A stretch of 64,000 bases of DNA. It comes from Diadophis punctatus similis. Taxonomy: Eukaryota > Chordata > Lepidosauria > Squamata > Dipsadidae. Within the stretch, counting starts at the first letter, position 1. Each line of letters starts with the position of its first letter. Of this stretch, positions 46,265 through 57,410 are shown piece after piece. Under the pieces are notes generated by a model. That model was not told the DNA's origin. It was given only the letters and a program-made list of their open reading frames with translations, and made no database searches. The position numbers and the translations under genes were made by a program. The stretch is from the NCBI GenBank assembly GCA_023053685.1, contig JALIGW010000028.1, positions 6,174,501 through 6,238,500 of the forward strand. The letters run 5' to 3'.

Positions 46265-46579
46265 CATACGCCCTTCGTATGTATGTATCACATAGTGTTT
46301 ATGCCACTCCAAATCATAAACAAGTTTGCTTTGGTTTAAGCCAGGCCACTGTAGATTACTTATAAAAGAATGATGACTATTCATGATCAAAACCTCAATA
46401 ATTTACATAGCTGCACAAATTTAAGTTCACATACATCACCTCTTCCTTCCTGTTTCCTGAGCCAGCTCAATCAAATGAGACTGATCCTGAATTACTATTA
46501 TGATCATTTAACTGCAGGAAGTAGACAATGGTTTGAAACGTCCCCCTTCTTGCAAGGTCCACTAATGAGTTGAGCCTGT

Positions 46580-47416
46580 TCATAGAATTCTTTATAGAAT
46601 AGAATTCTTTATTGGCCAAGTGTGATTGGACACACAAAGAATTTGTCTCTCAGAGTACATAAGGAGAATAAAATACATTCATCAAGAATAAAAAGATACA
46701 ACACTTAGTGATAGTCAAGGTTACTAATAAGCTATCAAATCGTACTAGGAAACAAATAAGAACAATATAAATTGAAAGATACAAGCAACACGGTTATAGT
46801 AATAAGTGGGAAGGGATAGATACTAGTAAGGAAGAGAAGAAGAATAGTAATACAGTCTTCGTAAATTATTTGACAGTGTTGAGGGAATTAGTTGTTAAGC
46901 AGAGTGATGGCATTCGGGGGAAAAAACTGTCCTTGTGTCTAGTTGTTCTGGTGTGCAGTGCCCTATAGCGTCATTTTGAGGGTAGAAGTTGAAACAATTT
47001 CTGTCCAGGATGTGAAGGGTCTCTAGATATTTTCACAGCCCTCTTTTTGATTCGTGCAGTATACAGATCCTCAATGGAAGACAGGTTGGTAGCAATTGTT
47101 TTTTCTGCAGTTCTAATTATCCATTGAAGTCTGAGTTTGTCCTATTTGGTTGCAGAACCAAACCAGACAGTTATGGAGGTGCAGATGACAGACTCAATAA
47201 TTCCTCTGTAGAACTGAATCAGCAGCTCTTTGGGCAGTTTGACCTTGCTGAGTTGGCCCAGAAAAAACATTCTTTGCTGTGCTTTTTTTATGACGTTTTT
47301 GATGTTAGGTGTCCATTTTAAGACTTGAGATATGATAGAACCTAGAAACTTGAATGACTCTACTGTTGATTCTGTGTTGTCTACTATTGTAAGAGGTGGT
47401 AATATAGGAGGTTCGG
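46580..47416 (-). pseudogene. CR1/L2-group LINE RT C-terminus and 3' end
   Basis: The minus-strand translation between 47415 and about 47140 is readable: 'ESTVESFKFLGSIIS', 'IKKAQQRMFFLGQLSKV', 'LLIQFYRGIIESVIC' and 'TSITVWFGS'. It then meets an in-frame stop. The 3' end 'CCAATAAAGAATTC' is at about 46601, followed by AGAAT tail units. It is a longer copy of the 12691-13199 element. The active-site part of the RT is absent (5' truncation). Confidence 0.82.
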
Positions 47417-50400
47417 GAAAGAAGTCAGAGCATCAATAAAACGGATATGAAAAAACACCTTAAATGTTCAGTGTTCACTCATCCAGTGGAAATTCAGCCC
47501 AATAGAAGTACTGCCCTAAGATCTCATTGCTGTTTTGAGAAGTGGGAGTACTGGATATTGAAATCAATTTGTTTTAAGTAGGAAAAATGCTGAGCCACAG
47601 GTAACAAAAAGGTGGAAAACCCTGTTTTATATCAAGTTAAACGGTATTGTTTCTAACAATACAGACTCCTTTTCAAAACGAAATAAGAAAATTGTAGCAT
47701 GCTTTTATCAGTTTCTTGCAGTACTATGTTATGAAGTGCCTTGAATTTTTCACTCTGAAGAAGTTCCCCTGTTATTCTTTTCTCCAGTTAAGATTTGGTC
47801 TTCTTTTGTATCTTTTCCCATTAAAGTAATACTTCTCAAATTTTCATTTTCATTTCAAGGCACTTCATTTCAAGGCTCTAGCAGATTGTCTAAGTTTCCT
47901 TAAATTTTCATTTCCTCTGGCACTTGTACCTTGCTTATAGTTACACGAATGAAGGGGGAAGAGGTTTCTAGACTGAAATTTCCACTCTGTAATCTTTATT
48001 TTAATATTGTTTAATTCTCATGTTTCTCTGAGCAGTATATGTACCTGATTTGGTCTGAACTTGTTACTTCACATGAACATGTTCAGATCTTTTCTGGCAC
48101 TTGTAAAAAAATTTCCTTGCAGTGCAAAGACTTCAATTTCTCTTTTTTGGCTTGCACAATTTTGATAATGTGTATTCTTGGTTACCCAGAAGATTTCGCT
48201 TTTCATACAAGTTCTTCATTCTCATTCTGCACAGATTTATTTACAGTCCGTAATAAGTGTTGCACTTTGTTAAGAATGGGCTAAAGGCAGCCTAAGAGGC
48301 CTAAATAGGTGAAATTGAACCTTTGTTTTCAACCTGCTGCCCACAGCCTCCCATTTAGTCCTTTTTATGCAAAATCACAACTGCTGAAAATTAGATACTG
48401 TCGTTATTGTCCAGAGATCATTAGGAAGGTGGATTCAGCACTAGATAATCTTCTAATTTGCTAATGAGATCCATGACATCAAAGATGGAGCATTCTGTTA
48501 GACTAGGAGAGAGAACAGTTACTTCAATGAGGCTGTCTTTCTCTTTCTCTGTCCATCCTAAGCTAAACTTCCCTCCTTTTCCTCAAATATATTCAGAAAT
48601 GTTTTCCCTTAACTTACTATATTTTGTGCTCCCCATCAAAATGTTATTCTGATCAGTACTCTTCCCGTCTCTATATGGTTTAGCTATAACACTTTGTAAT
48701 TCTCATTAGTTTTCAGCTTCTGTTTCCATTTCCTATAAAACCTTTTGCTTTTTAGCTTTTAATGAGATCATTATTCATTCACACAGGTCTTTAATGTTTT
48801 TCTATTTTTCCTTCCCATGGAGATAATCTGTGTCTATGTTTTCAATGTCTAATTTTTGTTGTTTATCCCATAAGATTCAAGCCATGGCATGCTGTTCACC
48901 TTTTGCCTGAGTGCATTAAAACCTGTCTCACAGAAATCCCTGGAGCAAGACCAACTTCTTTCAACTTTTCTTCCCCTAGCTATCTTGAATTGCAATATGA
49001 TTTAATTGCTCCCCCCACCCCACCCCCCCACACACCAAAATGGCTTTTCATCCTTTAATCATTTCCTGTCTGTTGGTGGTCAGGATTAATTCTAGATTAG
49101 ATGACTGTCTTCTTTTTTCCTCTTTCTTCTGAAAAATGAAATTGTCTGCAAGAAAACTCTGTGGGTCCTCCTGCTCCAAACCGCTTTAGTGTTCCAGAAG
49201 GTATCAAGATCTCTTGAAGTTTCCCAATACACAATGGAAAAGAAAAGAAAAGAAAAGAAAAGAAGAAGAAGCAGCAGCAACAAAATGGACTTGCCTAACA
49301 ACATCAAACATGAGATGTTTCAATGACCTCTCTCTAACTCATGGGAATGAACTGTAAACGTGTGCAGAAATTCAAGAGCTTATTCAAGGAAGAAATAGAT
49401 AATTATTTATCTCTAGTGATGATGATGATTTTATTCAGAATTCTGTATGGGATTGTTTCCTTTCTTTTTTCCAGTGTATGTCTTTTTCCAATAAAATTAT
49501 TATTTTTTTAATATCGAGATATTTGGTATTGTTTGTTCAAAAGGGAAAATACTCAGTAAAACCTCCACACACGTAAAATTGCACAGATGCACAGAAAATA
49601 TTTGTGCTTTTTCAGTTGATTATTTCTGGGCTTTGGTTGGGAAGATCCCCAGAACATTTCTTTTTCTTAGCCTCACAGTGAAGTAGAACTAGCTTATTAG
49701 GTGATGATTCCTGTCTGGTCAATCTAGGAAGGCTGACACCAGTTGGATCTCTATATATGTCTGATAGCAAGTATTTGTTCTCCTGGAACAACATAAATCA
49801 TTTAATTAGATGGAATTCATAGATGTGTTTATTAATATAAATTAACCTGAGATGGACACAGAATTTTAACACTAAAGAGACATTAGAGATGTAAATGATA
49901 GAATTTTGGTGTTAAGAATCCCATCCAATCAGATCCAACCATTCCTTTCTTTTTTGTTTTTTGTTTCTGCTTTTGTTGCCATGGCAGCCTCCATTGATTC
50001 TATAGTGACTGTTAAGGTAGCAGGAGAATAATACCTTGTTTTGATATGAATTCCACCTGGATTGGGTTAGGCTTCAACAGTCATTCCCAAATGGACGCCA
50101 TGCAAAGCTACTAAGATTATGGCTCTCAAGGTTTTCAGTCCGCATGTTAAGAATGAAAAATTTAGATTTAGATGCTTCAGATGAGCTAACTCAACAGGTC
50201 CTTCATTTTAAAAAAAACAGTCAGATAAAGATGATGAATGCTATATCCTTTTGTTCTGGTAGACCGTAAGGTTGTTGCTGCCTACCTTCTTGCCATTTTT
50301 TGCTCGGCAGTGTGAGAATGCAGCAATGAATATTATATGATACGGATAAGCTATTTTAACTTTTTAAAACTTTCTGTAATTTCTTGTTCACATCACCCTA

Positions 50401-50596
50401 GAGGAGAATATAGTGGAGGAGCTCCTAAGAGAAGCCTAGGCAGCAACATAAGGGTTCGGAGAGAAGCTTCAGTTCTCACTTGAGGATATCAAGCACGTAG
50501 TAAGTCCCCCTCCCGGTGGTAGCTGAAACCAAAGGAAGATCCAATCTCCTTCTGGTCCTTCATGAAGAGCAAAAACAGGAAAAACATCCTCCAGCC
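47417..50596. other. No recognised feature (3.2 kb)
   Basis: Only small simple repeats: a C-rich run near 49010-49035 and an (AAAAG)n/(AAG)n run at 49235-49280. Frames up to 81 codons have no family resemblance. Confidence 0.5.
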
Positions 50597-51137
50597 TGAA
50601 GTGACCTTTGTCCTCCCTACATATCCCCATTCCTGAAACCCCCTTTAATCCTGAGGGGCAGGACAAAACATCCCTGGTGAGAGGCAAGATCCCCCAGATG
50701 GGAAAAGCCCTACATGGCTTAGGACCAGGCTATCTTCGAGACCGCCTTCTACCACACAACTCCCAGCGACCAGTGAGATCCCACAGAGTTGGTCTCCTCC
50801 AGGTCCCGTCAGCTAAACAATGTCGGCTGGCGGGTCCACGGGGGAGGGCCTTCTCTGTGGCTGCCCCAGCTCTCTGGAACCAGCTACCTCCGGAGATCCA
50901 GACCACTCCCACCCTATTGGCCTTCCGAAAAGCGGTTAAGACCTGGCTCTTCCGGGAGGCTTAAGGCCGTTGATCTCATAGCTATAATGGGAGAGATCCA
51001 GCCATGAAAGGGTATGTATGAGTTTTTAAATCTGCTTTTTATCTGTTTTAATTGTTTTTATATTTTTTGTATTTGTATATTTGCAATTGTTGTTAGCCAC
51101 CCAGAGTCCTTTGGGAGTTGGGCGGCATACAAATGCA
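50597..51137 (+). pseudogene. CR1/L2-group LINE C-terminus and 3' end
   Basis: A clean 118-codon frame (50608-50964) has 'MGKALHGLGPGYLRDRLL', 'RSHRVGLLQVPSAK' and 'AFSVAAPALWNQLPPEI', then 'LAFRKAVKTWLFREA' and a stop. This is the native end of a LINE ORF2-type protein. The 3' end 'GCCACCCAGAGTCC..GGGCGGCATACAAATG' and an impure AAATA tail (51138-51175) follow. It is 5'-truncated but little decayed. Confidence 0.82.
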
Positions 51138-51400
51138 ATAAATAAATAAAACAAATAAACAAATAAATAAATAAAAAGAAGACGTTGCAGAGAGTTGCCT
51201 TTGGAAGATCTTTTTGTTCAGCAGAGAATTTGGAAGGCTGTCTGAAGTGACAGTTTCAATAAGAAATGGGAGCCTCAAAGCTGATCATTAGCTGTCAGGA
51301 AAAGCTTCTCTGATGACCTAAGCACTCAGTGACACTCACCTGGGGCTAGGTCACAATGGTGCTAACTTCCTCACCATGCATGTCTTTGACCATGTGTACA

Positions 51401-51535
51401 CAGGGGTCTCCAACCTTGGCAACTTTAAGACTTGTGGACTTCAATTTCCAGAATTCCTCAGCCAGCAAAGCTGGCTGAGGAACTCTGGGAATTGAAGTCC
51501 ACAAGTCTTAAAGTTGCCAAGGTTGAAGACCTCTG
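51401..51535. mobile_element. Palindromic hAT-type MITE, older copy
   Basis: Starts CAGGGGTCTCCAACC and ends GTTGAAGACCTCTG. The flanks resemble a decayed 8-bp duplication. Same family as 27403. Confidence 0.85.
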
Positions 51536-52420
<885 letters not shown>

Positions 52421-52732
52421 TTAAAGGTACCCTAAGAAAGAAGTTTAAAGAAAGAAGCAAAATACAAAGATTTGCAGGGAATGGATTTCTAGGTTTAGTT
52501 ATTCAGATTAGAATTCTAGGAATAACAGGTTCTACAGCTGCTATCTTCATGTTGAGTGAAAATATTTTCCTACTTCAGCTCCAACATACCTACGGCTTAG
52601 GTTGTAACGGAACAAATCTTTATTGGATTCTTGATTTGCGTCTTTTTCTTAACTTGATATGCATCGGTCAAAATACTCAAGTATTTTTATGATTGTGATC
52701 ACCTTTTCCAGGAGGGAAGGCCAGAGTAACTG

Positions 52733-53825
52733 AGCATCAATGAGAAGAGGCCAATGTCAAGAAGGTGATGGCTGGAATAAAGGCATGTTCCTTGGAAACT
52801 TTCAGAGTGCAATGGCAAGACTGTAGCTATAGCCCATAGTCAAGCAATTGACTAGTCAACCACTCTGCCCCAAAGCGGTTTCATCCCTGAAATTAAAGAA
52901 AAAGTCTTGGGAACATTTTTGGAAAAGAGAAAACAGAAGCTAGCACACAGACTTATCTGATTATTAAACCACACCCCATATACACACTGGTATCTGCTGT
53001 CCTTTGTGACATGACTGTGTTTCCTTGAGTCACAATTAGGGCCATTGGCTGCTCGCAGCATAAAAGGACCACTTAAACATCATATGAGCCACCAGCCCAA
53101 CCTTCATCTTTAATGTGTTTCCTTTCCAGAGTGTGCATTTGGACACTGCCAGTTTCTTCATAGGAGAAATCCCCGGCAACCAAATGTTGACACAGAGGAG
53201 CCCAAAGGTGGATCAGCAGAGGACTGCTGGAAAGGCAAGTTTGCTAGAGAACTTGCTGAGCGGGTTGGCCCATTTGCATCTTGAAACCCTCTGATCCCAA
53301 GGACTGAAGGCAGCTGATGTCTGGGAAACAAACCAAGAGGAAGCTGGCTGACGGATGCAGTGTAGAAATCCATGAATTGAAGCCGGGGCATGATTGTGAA
53401 TGGATGGAGTGTGTCAGATAATGCAGATGGGCAGTGTGGACCATCCCAGAGTGGAGGTAGCCCACAGAGTGATTTTGTATATGTGTGAGTTGTCAAATCT
53501 GTTTGCGGTGCAAGAGAGAGCCCTGGTGTCGGCTTAGTCTGGCACGGTGGCAGCATGGGAGGATATACCCAGGCCTCTACTTACTCTGATCTAATGGTGG
53601 CATGAATGTAGCTAAGCATCCTAACGATGCGGAATGAAAGGAAACCGGTAAATATTCATAGGAGGAAGCCAGTGGAATTTGGCAGATGGATGCTGGGAAT
53701 GAGTGCTCCACACCAAGGCTGGTGGGTGTCTTTAAGAGATGCCAGTTGCAGATGAGCTGGCCCACTCAGTGTACTTTGCTTTCTTGGCAGCATGCCACTC
53801 GGCACTCCAGGCTATTGCAGGAGTG
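52733..53825. repeat. Local duplication, left part
   Basis: Three blocks recur downstream of the DIRS element. 'GAGCATC.ATGAG.AGAGGCC' near 52733 recurs at 60039. 'GATGCGGAATGAA' near 53623 recurs at 60940. 'TACTTTGCTTTCTTG' near 53776 recurs at 60757. The block order differs between the two sides, so this is an old rearranged duplication. Open frames in it have no family. 52418-52730 is unrecognised. Confidence 0.6.
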
Positions 53826-53977
53826 AAGGGACGTTGGTACTCACCTGTGAGACGTCCTTTCTCGTAGGGCGGAGCTAGCCTCCAAGAATGGGTTAAATCT
53901 GCCCCCTAGCCAATAGGACCGAGTCTTAAAAAAGGTATAAATAGTGCCCTCTCAGATTGGCACTCCCTCTTTTAATC
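53826..53977 (+). repeat. DIRS left inverted terminal repeat
   Basis: 53867-53977 is the exact reverse complement of 59902-60012 as far as I can read (111 of 111 bases). The outer 41 bases (53826-53866, AAGGGACGTTGGTACTCACC onward) are unique to this end. CCAAT (53910-53914) and TATAAATAG (53936-53944) point into the element on the plus strand, so this end could drive antisense transcription. Confidence 0.93.
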
Positions 53978-54025
53978 GAGGGATCAAGTCAGACTCGATG
54001 TGCTTTTTCCAAAACAAACATACAA

Positions 54026-54031
54026 TTTATT
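54026..54031 (-). terminator. Polyadenylation signal of the DIRS transcript
   Basis: AATAAA on the minus strand, about 50 bp before the left ITR core and downstream of the last ORF. Three 'AACTATATACA' motifs lie just upstream (about 54096, 54129, 54166). Confidence 0.5.
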
Positions 54032-54218
54032 AACTATGTACAGACTGATCGGAGAGAGTAGGAATTATGTACATGAGACACAGCTCAGAATAAGTAACTA
54101 TATACACACCCTTAGCAGAGAAAAAACAGAACTATATACAGGTGAATCATTGCATACAAGAGAAGAACTATATACACCAGATAGCCGTAGAGCGCCCAGC
54201 CAGCCCCAATGGGAGGGA

Positions 54219-54314
54219 CTTGGAGGCTAGCTCCGCCCTACGAGAAAGGACGTCTCACAGGTGAGTACCAACGTCCCTTCTCCATAGTGGGCGGAGCTAG
54301 CCTCCAAGAATGGG
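54219..54314. repeat. DIRS internal complementary region
   Basis: 54219-54279 is complementary to the left end (53826-53886). 54277-54314 is complementary to the right end (59987-60024). The two halves overlap in the trinucleotide CTT at 54277-54279, the complement of the AAG at both termini. In the DIRS1 model this region templates the joining of the two ends into a circle. It is the clearest diagnostic for the family. Confidence 0.95.
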
Positions 54315-54345
54315 ACATACCAAAGCTGGCGTCCCTAGGGTGGGA

Positions 54346-55668
54346 TCAATCGTCCTGGCTGGGAAGAGAGCTCAATGTCACCCCTGTCTCCAGCACCCGC
54401 CTGCCAAAATCCGCCTCCTCCGAAGCATAAACGTCTAGTTTGTAATGGCGGATGAAGGGAGTAAGGGAGGACCAGGTGGCCGCCCTACAGACCTCGAGGA
54501 TGGGGACCCTAGCATTCCACGCTGCAGAGGTCGCTGCGCTGCGGGTGGAGTGTGCCGTGAGACCCGAGGGCTTAGGTAGCGCCATGTGTTTATAGGCCAA
54601 GGAGATGGCCGCCCGGATCCATCGGCCAATTGTCGCTGAAGACGCCTTGCGACCCTGAGTAGAGGGGCGAAAGGTCACAAATAAGGTCTCAGTTCACCGC
54701 AAAGGAAGCGTCCGACAGAGATAAATGTTAAGTGCTCGCTTAATGTCCAGCATGTGCCAAGCGCGCTCAGAGTCCGTGGACGGATTTTGAAAAAAGGCCG
54801 GTAAGATGACCTCCTGCGCCCTATGAAACGGCGTGTTCACCTTGGGCGTGAAGGCCGGGTCCAATCGAAGAACGACCCTGTCGCTGTGGAAGGTACACAG
54901 GTCCGCGCGCACGGACAAGGCTGCGAGTTCAGATATCCTGCGCGCTGAGGTGATTGCGATGAGGAACGCTACCTTGAAGGAAAGGTGTGACAAGGGGACA
55001 GAGTCCAATGGTTCAAAGGGGGCAACCGTTAAGGCCGAGAGAACCTTGGAAAGGTCCCACGTAGGGAAACGATGCACCACTGGTGGGCACAGGTTAGTGA
55101 CCCCCTTAAGGAACTGCTTCAAGAGAGGGTGAGCAGCCAGCGAGTCCAGGTGTGGGCAGGACAACACCGTTGAAAGCGCCGCAACCTGCCTGCGCAAGGT
55201 GTTGGGAGACAGGCCCTTGGCGAGCCCCTGCCGCAGAAACTGGATGACGTTAATGATTGAGAGATCAAGAGGGGAATAACCCACCTGCGCGCACCAGGCA
55301 CAAAATGTGCGCCAGGTAACCGAATAAATCCGCTCCGTTGACGGCCGTCTGGAGGCCAACATGATTTCAGAGAGGTCGTCCGGAACTAGGCGGTGTTGCA
55401 GAGTGAGCTGCTCAAGCGCCAGGCGGTTAGTTGTAGCCAGTGCAGCTCTGGATGCTGCACTGACCCCTGGGCAAGCGACCACTCTGTCGGCGGGATCCGC
55501 CAGGGAGGTGATGCGGACAGGGACATAAGGTCCGCGAACCAGGTCCGCCGGGGCCAGTGTGGGGCCAGGAGGATGACTTCTGCTTTCAGCCTCAGGACCC
55601 TCCGGATGACCTGCGGGATCAGCGGAAGGGGGGGAAAGGCATACAGCAACTCCTGTGGCCATTGACAA
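54346..55668 (-). pseudogene. DIRS tyrosine recombinase, one in-frame stop
   Basis: One reading frame with a single TGA at about 54694-54696. The first part (55668-54694, 324 codons) has a SAM-like N-terminal half ('ASRRPSTERIYSVTWRTF') and box I 'ARRISEL' at residues 242-248 with the first catalytic Arg. After the stop, the second part (usable Met at 54678) has 'HSTR' (box II His and Arg) and 'FIRHYKLDVY', whose first Tyr is the nucleophile. All recognisable catalytic residues are therefore present, but on opposite sides of the stop. A CGA-to-TGA change by CpG decay is the simplest origin. The frame overlaps the RT ORF by 283 bp. It would integrate the circular DNA copy. Confidence 0.9.
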
Positions 55669-57410
55669 CGAAGAGCGTCCGTGTCCTCCGCGCCCGGAGT
55701 TCGGAACCTGGTCACGAACCTGGGAAGTTTGACGTTTTCCGGGGTGGCGAACAGATCAACGGCCGGTAGTCCAAAGCGGTCCACTATTTGATGGAAAATG
55801 TCCGGGTGCAGGGACCACTCTGCCGGGTCGATGGCATTGCGGCTGAGCCAGTCCGCCGTGGTGTTGCTCACCCCGGAGATGTGCTCCGCAGTGATGGATC
55901 GGAGATGCCGCTCTGCCCAGAGCCCCAGGATCATCGCTTCGGACATGAGGGCCCTGGAGAAGGTCCCCCCCTGCCGATTTATGTGGGCTTTCGTAATTAC
56001 ATTGTCCGTTAAGACTAAGATGTGACGGCCCACCAGGTGAGGTTGAAAATGCGCAAGGGCCAACCTGACCGCCCTGAGCTCTAGCAAATTGATCGGAAGG
56101 GAGCGCTCTGCCCTGGACCAGGTGCCCTGGGCGACGAGGGATTCGGTGTGGGCCCCCCAGCCCGTGGTGCTGGCGTCGGTCGTCAACGTGAGCCTCTGTG
56201 GCTCCATGAAGTCGGAGCCCTCGCTCAGGGCGGGCGAAGTCCACCACCGGAGTGATTTCCTCGCCGACACTGGCATCCTGACCCTCGCGGGGGAGTGGCT
56301 GCGATTCGCCCGCTGAAAGGGGAGAAGAAACCATTGAAGGTCTCTGGAGTGCAGGTGAGCCCACGGAACGATGTGTATCGCAGAAATCATTTTTCCCAGG
56401 AGGGAAGACAGCTGGTTCAAGGGAATCCTTGTTTGAGCCAGAACATGCTGGACTAATTCCAATATGCTGTCTCTCCGGTCCTGGGACAGGTAGACCCTGC
56501 ACTCCAGAGAGTCAATGATGGCCCCCAGGTGGGTGACCCTGGTAGAGGGGGACAGTTGGCTCTTTCCCAAATTAACGAGAAACCCGTGGTGCTCAAGTGT
56601 GTTGAGGGTAACCTGGACATCCTGCTGAGCCTGGGAAAGGGAAGAGGACTGGATGAGAATGTCGTCCAGGTAACACTGAACACGCACGGGAAGAGCCCTA
56701 AGGTGGGCAGCCAAGGCGGCCAAAACCTTGGTGAATACCCTTGGCGCTGAAGACAGGCCGAAGGGTAGCGCCTGGTATTCATAATGCACCCCTGCATAGC
56801 AAAATCTGAGGAACTGGCGGTGAGAAGGATGAATAGGAATGTGGAGGTAGGCCTCCGTGAGGTCAATTGAGGCGAGAAAATCGCCACGCCTAATTCCTGC
56901 CAAAATTGATTGCAGGGTGTGCATTTTGAATTTTCTGTACCTCACATATCTGTTCAGGCGTTTCAGATCGAGAATTGCTCTCCACCCACCCGAGGATTTC
57001 GGAACCACAAACAAGATGGAATAAAAGCCTTGCCCCTGCTGGTCCTCAGGCACTCGCTGGATGGCTCTAATATCCAGTAGGTGCTTGATGGCCTGATCTA
57101 CGAGGACCCGTTTGGAAATGTTTGAAGACAAGGGGCAGCGTAAGAAAAACCTCGGAGGGGTGGAAATAAATTCCAGGTACAGTCCTGTCGACAGGGTTTG
57201 CAAAACCCATGCGTCATTGGTGATTTCCTCCCACCGACTGGCAAAGGATGCCAGTCGACCCCCAATGGGAGGGATCGAATCGGGTCTACTTATACCGGCG
57301 GTAAGGGCGACCACCGGCTCCTCTAAAGGGCCGTTTTGATTGCCCGCCCCGGTATGGCCTGTCAGCAGCCGAGCGCTGCCGCGGGGCATAGGAACCCTGG
57401 GAAGCCCCAT
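55386..57410 (-). CDS. DIRS reverse transcriptase / RNase H / methyltransferase-like
   Basis: 674 codons without a break. RT domain: 'VVPKSSGGWRAILDLKRLN' (about residues 135-153), 'SIDLTEAYLHIPI' with the first catalytic Asp at 183, 'LPFGLSSAP', and the active site YLDD at 247-250. RNase H: Asp412 ('TDAS'), Glu444 ('LLELRA'), Asp469 ('LTDN') and Asp520 ('TADWLSR'). The C-terminal part with 'AVDLFATPEN' (about 551) and 'YAFPPLPLIPQV' (about 590) matches the Dam-like methyltransferase-related region of DIRS elements. Its activity cannot be judged. It overlaps gag at its start (125 bp) and the recombinase at its end, both in other frames, so the true start or frameshift entry is uncertain. Confidence 0.93.
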   Translation of the reverse strand: MGLPRVPMPRGSARLLTGHTGAGNQNGPLEEPVVALTAGISRPDSIPPIGGRLASFASRWEEITNDAWVLQTLSTGLYLEFISTPPRFFLRCPLSSNISKRVLVDQAIKHLLDIRAIQRVPEDQQGQGFYSILFVVPKSSGGWRAILDLKRLNRYVRYRKFKMHTLQSILAGIRRGDFLASIDLTEAYLHIPIHPSHRQFLRFCYAGVHYEYQALPFGLSSAPRVFTKVLAALAAHLRALPVRVQCYLDDILIQSSSLSQAQQDVQVTLNTLEHHGFLVNLGKSQLSPSTRVTHLGAIIDSLECRVYLSQDRRDSILELVQHVLAQTRIPLNQLSSLLGKMISAIHIVPWAHLHSRDLQWFLLPFQRANRSHSPARVRMPVSARKSLRWWTSPALSEGSDFMEPQRLTLTTDASTTGWGAHTESLVAQGTWSRAERSLPINLLELRAVRLALAHFQPHLVGRHILVLTDNVITKAHINRQGGTFSRALMSEAMILGLWAERHLRSITAEHISGVSNTTADWLSRNAIDPAEWSLHPDIFHQIVDRFGLPAVDLFATPENVKLPRFVTRFRTPGAEDTDALRCQWPQELLYAFPPLPLIPQVIRRVLRLKAEVILLAPHWPRRTWFADLMSLSASPPWRIPPTEWSLAQGSVQHPELHWLQLTAWRLSSSLCNTA

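Noticed and set aside
55756..56502. 248-codon minus-strand frame inside the DIRS RT gene, plus several plus-strand frames
   Set aside because: Shadow frames of the RT ORF in GC-rich sequence. They contain none of the catalytic motifs.
55386..57410. Endogenous retrovirus pol
   Set aside because: There is no protease or integrase, no direct LTRs and no target duplication. The recombinase and internal complementary region identify it as DIRS.
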